Source: Lachnospiraceae bacterium
GTDB taxonomy: Bacteria; Bacillota; Clostridia; Lachnospirales; Lachnospiraceae
Direction of reading: 5' to 3'
Assembly: GCA_017553505.1 (NCBI GenBank)
Contig: JAFZLD010000004.1
Coordinates: forward strand, 1-42,107
DNA length: 42,107 nucleotides
The first letter of the stretch is position 1; every line of letters begins with the position of its first letter. Below, one piece after another: positions 1 through 5,692 of the stretch. Made by a program: the position numbers and the translations under genes. Below the pieces are notes generated by a model. It had not been told where the DNA came from, did no database searches, and saw only the letters and a list, made by a program, of their open reading frames with translations.

Positions 1-20
1 CCAACTGCGCTATAGCCACC
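1..20 (-). tRNA. tRNA, probably His, 5' end only (cut by window edge)
   Basis: On the minus strand the first bases form a tRNA 5' acceptor stem and D-stem start. An extra G precedes GTGGCTA, which fits the G(-1) typical of tRNA-His. The anticodon lies outside the window, so identity is inferred only from the 5' end. It is the last visible member of the tRNA group that starts at 320. Confidence 0.55.
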
Positions 21-40
21 ATGCTCTGGTTAATCCAGAA

Positions 41-114
<74 letters not shown>

Positions 115-140
115 AGATTACGATTCTGAAAATATTCAAT

Positions 141-163
141 TTTCCACGTCGAAGACGTGGAAA
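141..163. repeat. Perfect 10-bp inverted repeat between tRNA genes
   Basis: TTTCCACGTC and GACGTGGAAA are separated by 3 nt in the spacer between tRNA-Gly and tRNA-Arg. It can form a stable RNA hairpin in the tRNA precursor and may guide processing or be one of the short hairpins common in this genome's spacers. It has no T-run on the minus strand that would make it an obvious terminator. Confidence 0.75.
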
Positions 164-164
164 G

Positions 165-235
165 AGCGGGTGATGGGAATCGAACCCACGTATCCAGCTT
201 GGAAGGCTGGTGTTCTACCATTGAACTACACCCGC
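165..235 (-). tRNA. tRNA-Gly (TCC)
   Basis: A 71-nt cloverleaf: acceptor GCGGGTG/CACCCGC, anticodon stem CCAGC/GCTGG around CTTCCAA giving anticodon TCC, and T-arm GGTTCGATTCC. Discriminator T. CCA is not encoded. It is second in the Pro-Gly-Arg-(His) group. Confidence 0.96.
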
Positions 236-245
236 GTGTCTAGGC

Positions 246-320
246 TCGGGGTGACAGGATTCGAACCTGCGACCTCCTGGTCCCAAACCAGGCGCTCTAG
301 CCAAGCTGAGCCACACCCCG
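246..320 (-). tRNA. tRNA-Pro (TGG)
   Basis: A 75-nt cloverleaf: acceptor CGGGGTG/CACCCCG with discriminator A, anticodon stem CCTGG/CCAGG around TTTGGGA giving anticodon TGG, and T-arm GGTTCGAATCC. It is the promoter-proximal member of the group. Confidence 0.96.
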
Positions 321-352
321 TAATAGGACCGCGCCCTTGTGACGCAAGAAAG

Positions 353-381
353 ATTATATAATAGGGTTTTTCATATGTCAA
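353..381 (-). promoter_or_regulatory. Consensus sigma-A promoter of the tRNA group
   Basis: On the minus strand a perfect TTGACA (376-381) and a perfect TATAAT (353-358) are separated by exactly 17 nt. They sit 33 nt upstream of tRNA-Pro, as expected for a highly expressed stable-RNA operon. Confidence 0.92.
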
Positions 382-390
382 CAAAAACTT

Positions 391-876
391 TTACAAATAA
401 TTTACGGTAAAATGAACTTCCGAGGAAGCGTCTGTTTCCATGATTAAATAGCTTGCCTGATGCCCGTTCTGACGCGGTAAAGACAGGCTTCCCGGGTTCA
501 CTGCCCAGATACCCAATTCCTCGTCGTACTCAATCGCAGGCACATGTGTGTGACCATAAATCACAATGTCGGCACCCTTCTCCGAAGCTTTATAGATGAG
601 TCTGTCGGTTCCGTAATAAACCCCGTCCCTGTGACCGTGCGTAAGCAATATGGTATGACCGTCGAATTCAAAAAGTTCTTCCTGCTTAAGCATCGAGCCC
701 CAGTCGTTGTTACCCGTGACCATCATAAGCGCGCAGTTAAGCTCTCTTCTGAAGTCTCTCTCGCTTCCGGACAGGTCTCCCGCGTGAATCACCATATCTA
801 CGGGGCCGACCTTTTCTATTACTTCATAGAAGTTTTTGTCATATCCGTGAGTATCACTTACAATCAGGGCTTTCAT
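391..876 (-). CDS. YfcE/MJ0936-type metallophosphoesterase
   Basis: A 161-residue single-domain metal-dependent phosphodiesterase of the MJ0936/YfcE family. The metal and catalytic motifs are all visible in order: DTHG near residue 8, GDLSG near 33, GNND near 55, THGHRDG near 79 and GHTHVP near 107. Family members hydrolyse phosphodiesters with two metal ions in the cytosol; the natural substrate is usually unknown. The start overlaps the end of rdgB by 23 nt and has only a weak ribosome site, so translation is probably coupled to rdgB. It is last in the operon that begins at 3723. The tRNA promoter lies just downstream on the same strand, and no clear terminator is seen between them. Confidence 0.9.
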   Translation of the reverse strand: MKALIVSDTHGYDKNFYEVIEKVGPVDMVIHAGDLSGSERDFRRELNCALMMVTGNNDWGSMLKQEELFEFDGHTILLTHGHRDGVYYGTDRLIYKASEKGADIVIYGHTHVPAIEYDEELGIWAVNPGSLSLPRQNGHQASYLIMETDASSEVHFTVNYL

Positions 877-1483
877 ACTCTGCTATCACTTTCCTCATCA
901 TTCTGAGAGCGTTGCCTCTGTGACTGATGGCGTGCTTCTCTTCGGGCTTAAGCTGAGCTGTGGTGCATCCGAGTCTCGGTACATAGAAAATCGGGTCGAA
1001 ACCAAAGCCGTTCTCTCCGTATTCTTTGTCCGCTATCTCACCGTCTACAGTGCCGCGTACCACCTTGCCGGTTCCGTCGGGGAACACTGCGGCGATGCAG
1101 CATACGAACTGAGCGTTGCGGTTACCGTTTCCTTCTTTATTTACACGCTCGATAAGGTTAGCGTTCTTTATCCTATAGGAAGTGTCCTTGCCCATATATC
1201 TTGCGGAATAAATGCCGGGCTCGCCGTTTAAAGCTTCCACGCAAAGTCCCGAGTCATCGGCAAGCACCAGTACATCCTTCATGCCCTTAGCCACTGCCGC
1301 ATCGTATACCGCACGGGCTTTGATCATTGCATTCTCTTCAAATGTCGTACCATTTTCTTCTATATCTATGTCGACTCCGGCTTCCTTCATCGACTGCACA
1401 GTGTCAATTACGTGCATACCGTCGAGAATCTCGCGAATCTCCGACATTTTGTCCTTGTTGCCTGTTGCAAATATTACGTTCAT
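854..1483 (-). CDS. rdgB: RdgB/HAM1 non-canonical purine NTP pyrophosphatase
   Basis: Hydrolyses dITP, XTP and ITP to the monophosphate plus pyrophosphate, cleansing the nucleotide pool. Family signatures are clear: the N-terminal ATGNKDKMSEI, the DDSGLCV motif followed by PGIYSARY, the NGFGFDPIF motif and the C-terminal SHRGNAL. The chosen ATG at 1483 gives the usual N-terminus and 209 residues. An in-frame ATG at 1516 overlaps the amidase stop as ATGA and would add 11 basic residues, so coupled initiation there cannot be excluded. A GAAGGAG site lies 13 nt before 1483. The gene sits between the amidase and the phosphodiesterase in one tight operon. Confidence 0.94.
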   Translation of the reverse strand: MNVIFATGNKDKMSEIREILDGMHVIDTVQSMKEAGVDIDIEENGTTFEENAMIKARAVYDAAVAKGMKDVLVLADDSGLCVEALNGEPGIYSARYMGKDTSYRIKNANLIERVNKEGNGNRNAQFVCCIAAVFPDGTGKVVRGTVDGEIADKEYGENGFGFDPIFYVPRLGCTTAQLKPEEKHAISHRGNALRMMRKVIAEYESPDCK

Positions 1484-1512
1484 TTTCTTAGTATATCTCC
1501 TTCGCGACCGTC

Positions 1513-2577
1513 TCATTTTGTGTAGCTTCCGACCGCAGTCTCAAGAGCATCCACGATGCCCTGCGCTATCTTATTTAAGTATTCCGAATTGTTCAAAAGC
1601 CTTGCTTCATCTGTATTGGAAAGAAAACCCGCATACAGATACATAGCGGGCATATCAAGTACTTTAAGCACCGCTTCCTCGTCTCCCGCTTCGTTGATTC
1701 CGAGAGCCTTGTTGCTCGCCGAAACTGCTGCCGACTTAAGTATCATATCCGCGAACTCCGCGTTCTCAAGCCCGTTGTGATAATAAAGCGAGTTATACGA
1801 TGCAGACATTCCGAACTTCTTCACATCATCAACATCCGTCGACAAATGTATGCCCACGAAATAATCCGCCGATACCGCCTTAATCGCCTTGATACGTTCC
1901 TCAGTCGTAAGCGCCTCGTCGTCTTCTCTGGTAAGCAGCACCGTAAAGCCCTTGCCCTCCGCCAGCGCACGCACCTTCTCGGCCAAAGAAAGCGTTATAT
2001 TCTTTTCCACAATATCGCCTACCCTGGTACCGCTCTGCGCTCCGCCGTGACCGGGATCTATCATAACAATGGGACGCTCTATCTCCGAAACAGGCGTGAA
2101 TATCAACTCCAGCGCGCGTCCTTTTCGCTCCATTTCACACGTGCAAGCTTCATCAAGCTCGAAAACTATCGTAGTATCCTTGCCGTCAAAGATTCCTCTC
2201 GCCACATCAACATGCTTGTAATTGCCTCTGGGCGGGTCCGAAAGAAAGTATGACTCTCGCGTATCCTTTAAACGGACACTTACAGTCTTTTTGTCATATC
2301 TCACACTCATGGAAATGTCCGACATAGGCGTATCCGAAGGCACAAATACCTTCAAAGCCGCAGCCTTCTCTTCCGATAAGTTCTTGGTATCTATCGCCCA
2401 TTCGAGGTTGTCGTAGCCGTACAAGTAGGTTTCTTTTTCCTCCGACTCCTCGCTGACGATAATGGTCTTCTGAGACGCATAAGCAATCATCACGGAAAAA
2501 GAAAGCACGCTTGCGATGATGGTAAGTATCAAAGAAGCCTTTATTAAGTTGCCTCTGTCTCTCCACTTTTCGTTCAA
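1513..2577 (-). CDS. Membrane-anchored N-acetylmuramoyl-L-alanine amidase (Amidase_3), catalytic Glu apparently lost
   Basis: A 354-residue envelope protein. Residues 11-35 form a hydrophobic signal/anchor segment. Residues 50-165 look like a beta-rich AMIN-like wall-binding region, and residues 168-350 are Amidase_3. The zinc ligands are present: H177 in IDPGHGG, E191 in VEKNITL and H244 in GIHLS. Family members cut the amide bond between MurNAc and L-Ala. The usual catalytic Glu of the (L/V)VExGF(L/I)SN motif is replaced by Y315 in YLYAGFLSN, so the enzyme may be weak, inactive or use another base. It starts 3 nt after the methyltransferase stop and overlaps or abuts rdgB, so it is second in the operon. 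Confidence 0.88.
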   Translation of the reverse strand: MNEKWRDRGNLIKASLILTIIASVLSFSVMIAYASQKTIIVSEESEEKETYLYGYDNLEWAIDTKNLSEEKAAALKVFVPSDTPMSDISMSVRYDKKTVSVRLKDTRESYFLSDPPRGNYKHVDVARGIFDGKDTTIVFELDEACTCEMERKGRALELIFTPVSEIERPIVMIDPGHGGAQSGTRVGDIVEKNITLSLAEKVRALAEGKGFTVLLTREDDEALTTEERIKAIKAVSADYFVGIHLSTDVDDVKKFGMSASYNSLYYHNGLENAEFADMILKSAAVSASNKALGINEAGDEEAVLKVLDMPAMYLYAGFLSNTDEARLLNNSEYLNKIAQGIVDALETAVGSYTK

Positions 2578-2580
2578 ACT

Positions 2581-3723
2581 TTACTTCTTTCCGGGCTTCT
2601 TGCCCATGAAGGAATAGAAATAGGTCTTCATCATTCCGTTGTAAATCTTACGGTTCTTATCGGCCTTCCTATTAATAGCCGCCTCAACGCCGTCATACGC
2701 GGTAATGATGTACATCGACCAGTCCTCAAGATTCTTAAAACGGTCGCCGAGCGTCGCATAAAGCTTGGGAAGCGCCGCCTTCTCTTCAAGTCGCTCACCG
2801 TAAGGGGGATTGGTAATGATGAACCCGTATTTTTTGGCATGACTTAAGTCCTTGACATCGCGCTGCTGGAAGTGAATAAGCTTCTCGACTCCCGCAAGCT
2901 TGGCATTGGCTCTGGCAGCCTCCACCATTTCTCTGTCAAGGTCATAGCCCTGAATATCCGTTTCTATATTTAAATCCACAAGGTCACGCGCCTCATCAAA
3001 AGCATCCTTCCAAATCTGAGGTGCCACGATTCCCTGCCAGTCCATCGCCGTGAACTCTCTGTTCATGCCGGGTGCCATATTGGCCGCCTTCATCGCCGCT
3101 TCAATAGGAAATGTTCCCGAACCGCAGAAAGGATCCACAAGGATTCTATCCTTATTCCAAGGCGTAAGGTCCAAAAGCGCCGCCGCAAGATTCTCTGCAA
3201 TGGGAGCCTTGGACACAAGCTTTCTGTATCCTCTCTTATGAAGACTCACACCCGTAGTATCAAGTCCCACGGTCACCTCATCCTTCATAAGAGTAACTCT
3301 TACCGGATAATCGTCGCCGCTTTCCTCAAACCAGCTGATGTTGTAAACCGCCTTAAGCCTCTCCACCATCGCTTTCTTCATAATAGACTGAATGTCTGAA
3401 GGTGAGAACAGCTTACTTTTGATAGAAGCAGCCTTAACAACATTGAATCGTCCGTCCACCGGAATATAGGACTCCCAATCCAGCGCCTTAGTACCCTCGA
3501 AAAGCTCCTCATAAGTAGTCGCGGTAAAAGAACCTACCTTAATAAGAACACGTTCCGCGGTCCTAAGCCCGATATTGGCTCTCGCAATAGCCTCATCGTC
3601 GCCGATAAACGTAACTCTTCCGTCCAAAACCTCCGATACATCGTATCCGAGATCCGTTATTTCTCTTTTTAATACGCTCTCCAGCCCAAAGTGGCAGGGA
3701 GCAATCAGCTCAAATTTTCTCAT
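2581..3723 (-). CDS. THUMP-domain class I RNA methyltransferase (RlmL/YpsC type)
   Basis: A 380-residue SAM-dependent RNA guanine-N2 methyltransferase, related to the RlmL N-terminal half and to YpsC. Residues 1-50 carry the usual MxxFELxAxCxFGLE start, about 50-155 is the THUMP RNA-binding domain, and about 160-375 is the Rossmann methyltransferase. The SAM loop DPFCGSGTFPIEAA and the catalytic TNPPYGERLEE motif are both present. Probable target is 23S rRNA; this is inferred from the family. The start matches the family N-terminus exactly, yet there is no Shine-Dalgarno sequence and the promoter puts +1 on the A of ATG. It is the first gene of the four-gene operon. Confidence 0.93.
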   Translation of the reverse strand: MRKFELIAPCHFGLESVLKREITDLGYDVSEVLDGRVTFIGDDEAIARANIGLRTAERVLIKVGSFTATTYEELFEGTKALDWESYIPVDGRFNVVKAASIKSKLFSPSDIQSIMKKAMVERLKAVYNISWFEESGDDYPVRVTLMKDEVTVGLDTTGVSLHKRGYRKLVSKAPIAENLAAALLDLTPWNKDRILVDPFCGSGTFPIEAAMKAANMAPGMNREFTAMDWQGIVAPQIWKDAFDEARDLVDLNIETDIQGYDLDREMVEAARANAKLAGVEKLIHFQQRDVKDLSHAKKYGFIITNPPYGERLEEKAALPKLYATLGDRFKNLEDWSMYIITAYDGVEAAINRKADKNRKIYNGMMKTYFYSFMGKKPGKK

Positions 3724-3729
3724 AAGGAA

Positions 3730-3758
3730 ATAATAGATTAGCAGAAATATTATGTCAA
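3730..3758 (-). promoter_or_regulatory. Sigma-A promoter giving a predicted leaderless mRNA
   Basis: Minus strand: TTGACA at 3753-3758, 17-nt spacer, TATTAT at 3730-3735. Only six bases (TTCCTT) separate the -10 box from the ATG at 3723, so the expected +1 is the A of the start codon. No ribosome site exists in that gap. Confidence 0.8.
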
Positions 3759-3772
3759 GGAATCAGATAACC

Positions 3773-3841
3773 GGAAAGCATGGACAGTATGCCCATGCTT
3801 TCCTTAAAGTAGAAAAAGCACCGCGCCCTGCGATGCTTTTT
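3773..3841. repeat. Two adjacent hairpins upstream of the operon promoter
   Basis: The first is a perfect 11-bp stem, GGAAAGCATGG (3773-3783) with CCATGCTTTCC (3793-3803). The second is AAAAAGCA (3813-3820) with TGCTTTTT (3834-3841) around a GC-rich loop that can pair further; it resembles a bidirectional terminator. They could insulate the 3723 operon from read-through of the lacI gene. A third short stem, CCAAGT/ACTTGG, lies at 3886-3902. Confidence 0.7.
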
Positions 3842-3923
3842 CCTGAGGGGAGTATAATACCTGTTAAATAGGGTATTGATTAAGTCCAAGTGGAGAACTT
3901 GGCTTTATCGATGATTCTATATT

Positions 3924-4012
3924 AGTACCTTGGTACCAATTTTGCAACATGAAATAGTACCAAAGTACCAATTGATTTATTGTGCAGGTTGCATAATTAG
4001 TACCTTGGTACT
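3924..4012. repeat. Three AGTACC-type palindromes (candidate operator array)
   Basis: AGTACCTTGGTACC (3924-3937), AGTACCAAAGTACC (3956-3969) and AGTACCTTGGTACT (3999-4012). The first and third are near-perfect 14-bp dyads and the middle one is a direct-repeat variant. Start-to-start distances are 32 and 43 bp, close to three and four helical turns. The binding protein is unknown. Confidence 0.7.
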
Positions 4013-4061
4013 ATAAGGAATCATGGATTTGTCCTTTACATTCATGCTTTTGCCCCCCAAT

Positions 4062-4289
4062 TTATCCCAATACAAAAAAAATACCTAATTGGGATAAAAT
4101 CAGTACCGTTTCAGTGGCGTTATGTCAACCTATTATCCCAATATCAAAAAATTACCAAATTGGGATAAGTTTTCAGCCTTTTCTTATCCCAATTCTTCGT
4201 TTTTTTCATATTGGGATAAACTCCCCTAATTAGGTTTACATAATTCACATTTTTTATCCCAATTTTTACTTTTTTTCATATTGGGATAA
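4062..4289. repeat. Symmetric array of four 36-bp dyads
   Basis: Four copies of TTATCCCAAT, exactly 16 nt, ATTGGGATAA lie at 4062-4097, 4133-4168, 4184-4219 and 4254-4289. All eight 10-bp arms are identical. The 16-nt centres share an A-tract consensus starting ATG followed by seven A, read on the plus strand in copies 1-2 and on the minus strand in copies 3-4. Gaps between copies are 35, 15 and 34 nt, so the whole array is mirror-symmetric about position 4176. It lies between the 3' end of lacI and the promoter of the 3723 operon. It is not coding. Confidence 0.92.
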
Positions 4290-4305
4290 ATATAGTTTAA
4301 AATCA

Positions 4306-4341
4306 TGACAAAAGAAAAGGAGCAAGTCCCTAGAGACTTGC
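4306..4341 (-). terminator. Probable terminator downstream of lacI
   Basis: On the minus strand GCAAGTC (4335-4341 complement) pairs with GACTTGC (4322-4328 complement) around a 6-nt loop and is followed by the T-rich stretch TCCTTTTCTTTT. It lies about 90 nt past the lacI stop and before the dyad array. Confidence 0.55.
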
Positions 4342-4393
4342 CCATTTTCATAAATGAGAAAAGAGTATGAAAAAGAAAAATTTCATTAGTAAT

Positions 4394-4430
4394 CATGGAT
4401 TTGCTTCTAAATCCATGCGGAGCGTTCCGC
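4394..4430. repeat. Word hairpin plus GCGGAGCGTTCCGC element
   Basis: CATGGATTT (4394-4402) and AAATCCATG (4409-4417) form a 9-bp stem, followed at once by the 14-bp hairpin GCGGAGCGTTCCGC (4417-4430). The same 14-mer recurs at 41935-41948, again next to a word hairpin. It starts 2 nt beyond the lacI stop, so it also forms the 3' UTR of lacI. Confidence 0.7.
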
Positions 4431-4431
4431 T

Positions 4432-5448
4432 TTACTTGTTAATCTCTGCCACAGACTTGCCCGGTACCAGGGTACCGTCTACTACTATCTGCTCGAGCGC
4501 CTCGGTCCTCGGGTGCTCTATAAGATTAAGAAGCTTGATGGCGGCGTGCTCACCGATTGCCTGAGTGTCCTGCTTGATGGTGGTAAGCGAGGGCTGTAGC
4601 TTGGCAGCTAAGGTGATGCCGTCGTAGCCGGCGATTGAGATGTCCTCGGGAACGCTTAAACCGTGACGGCGAACTGAGTTGATGCCGCCCATAGCCGAGT
4701 AGTCGTCACTGTAAAGGATACAGGTAGGTCTGTTGGGACGATCGAGAAGCGCGTCCGTAAACTTCTCGGTACGGTTGATGCTACGGTATGCGCCGTGCAT
4801 TACGTAGTCGTCGGGAATCTCTATGTTGTTCTCCTCAAGGACTTTGTAAAAAGCTGCCAGACGGTTTCTTGTAACCGCTGTGTCTTCACCGCATACGTAA
4901 GCAATCTTGCGATGTCCCTTGGAGACGATATATCTTACTAACTCCATCATGCCCGCATAGTTATTGGAAACAACGCCGGAATGATTGTTAAACATATAGT
5001 CGATTGTAACGAGAGGAATATCCGAATTGGCAAGCTCGATAACTTCGGGGTCCGAGAAATCGATACAGGCAATAACTACGCCGTCATAGCCTCTGTATCG
5101 GCTGTGCTCAAGATATGAAAGCCTGGGCTCGCGTTTCTTGGAGCAGTTAATGAAGGTAAGATCGTAACCGTGATCCTCTACCACTGCCTTGAAGCTGTCA
5201 AGCACATTGGCGAAATAATCATGGGTAAGTCCGCTTCGACCTTCATCTACAAAAAGAACGCCTATGTTGTAAGAACGGTTGGTTCTTAAGGCTCTTGCAA
5301 GGGAATTCGGGGAGTAGCCCATTTCCTTGGCCGTCTTTTTGATGTATTCGCGTGTCTCTTCACCAACATCGTTGCGATCGTTGAGTGCCTTGCTCACAGT
5401 TGCGACAGAAACATTGCATTTCGTCGCAATATCCTTCATGGATACCAT
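4432..5448 (-). CDS. LacI-family transcriptional regulator, probable regulator of cellobiose phosphorylase
   Basis: A 338-residue repressor. Residues 1-55 form the LacI DNA-binding domain: VSMKDIATKCNVSVATVSKA is the helix-turn-helix and SPNSLARAL the hinge. Residues 60-335 are the periplasmic-binding-protein-like effector domain, with the usual VTRNRLAAFY and YDGITLAAKLQP segments. It is divergent from the GH94 gene at 5693, so it most likely senses cellobiose or a related glucoside and controls that gene; effector and sign are inferred. The GGAGG site is 4 nt before the first ATG and 13 nt before an in-frame second ATG at 5439. A candidate operator lies on its own predicted transcription start, which suggests autoregulation. 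Confidence 0.93.
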   Translation of the reverse strand: MVSMKDIATKCNVSVATVSKALNDRNDVGEETREYIKKTAKEMGYSPNSLARALRTNRSYNIGVLFVDEGRSGLTHDYFANVLDSFKAVVEDHGYDLTFINCSKKREPRLSYLEHSRYRGYDGVVIACIDFSDPEVIELANSDIPLVTIDYMFNNHSGVVSNNYAGMMELVRYIVSKGHRKIAYVCGEDTAVTRNRLAAFYKVLEENNIEIPDDYVMHGAYRSINRTEKFTDALLDRPNRPTCILYSDDYSAMGGINSVRRHGLSVPEDISIAGYDGITLAAKLQPSLTTIKQDTQAIGEHAAIKLLNLIEHPRTEALEQIVVDGTLVPGKSVAEINK

Positions 5449-5511
5449 AAATCCTCCGTCTGACTAAGGAAAAGAAAGTCGCACACCCTCAAAAAACGCG
5501 TCTAAAGTCTT

Positions 5512-5562
5512 CCTTAATCGTTTTCGCAATTTTAGTATAATATTATTTATTTAAAAATTCAA
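5512..5562 (-). promoter_or_regulatory. lacI promoter with CTTAATCGTTTTC operator at +1
   Basis: Minus strand TTGAAT (5557-5562), 17-nt spacer, TATACT (5534-5539). The predicted +1 is near 5527, which falls on a LacI-type half-palindrome with central CG, CCTTAATCGTTTTCGC (5512-5527). The same word recurs at 5648 and 28163. Confidence 0.6.
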
Positions 5563-5647
5563 CATGGAATTTTCTATTGATTTTATGTGTATTTTTTTAT
5601 AATATATAGAAAACGGCTTAGTTTCCGTTAATCTTTTACCCGTTTTT

Positions 5648-5663
5648 ACTTAATCGTTTACTT
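5648..5663 (+). promoter_or_regulatory. Candidate LacI operator in the cbp leader
   Basis: ACTTAATCGTTTACTT with a central CG, 30 nt before the GH94 start. It matches 13 of 16 positions of the perfect palindrome ACTTAAACGTTTAAGT at 27823. A TATAAT at 5598-5603 upstream may be the -10 box, but its -35 partner (TTGATT, 15-nt spacing) is poor. The AAAGGAG ribosome site is at 5680-5686. Confidence 0.55.
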
Positions 5664-5692
5664 TAACGTAAATCAAGCAAAAGGAGACAGAT

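Noticed and set aside
544-906. ORFs opposite known genes, here and elsewhere, as overlapping genes
   Set aside because: Long antisense and out-of-frame ORFs (for example at 544-906, 15090-15683 and 20887-21531) have no ribosome site or family match and follow from codon bias of the real genes.
4062-4289. CRISPR array
   Set aside because: Only four units, each itself a dyad with a similar low-complexity centre, unequal gaps of 35, 15 and 34 nt, reversed orientation in half of them and no cas genes.
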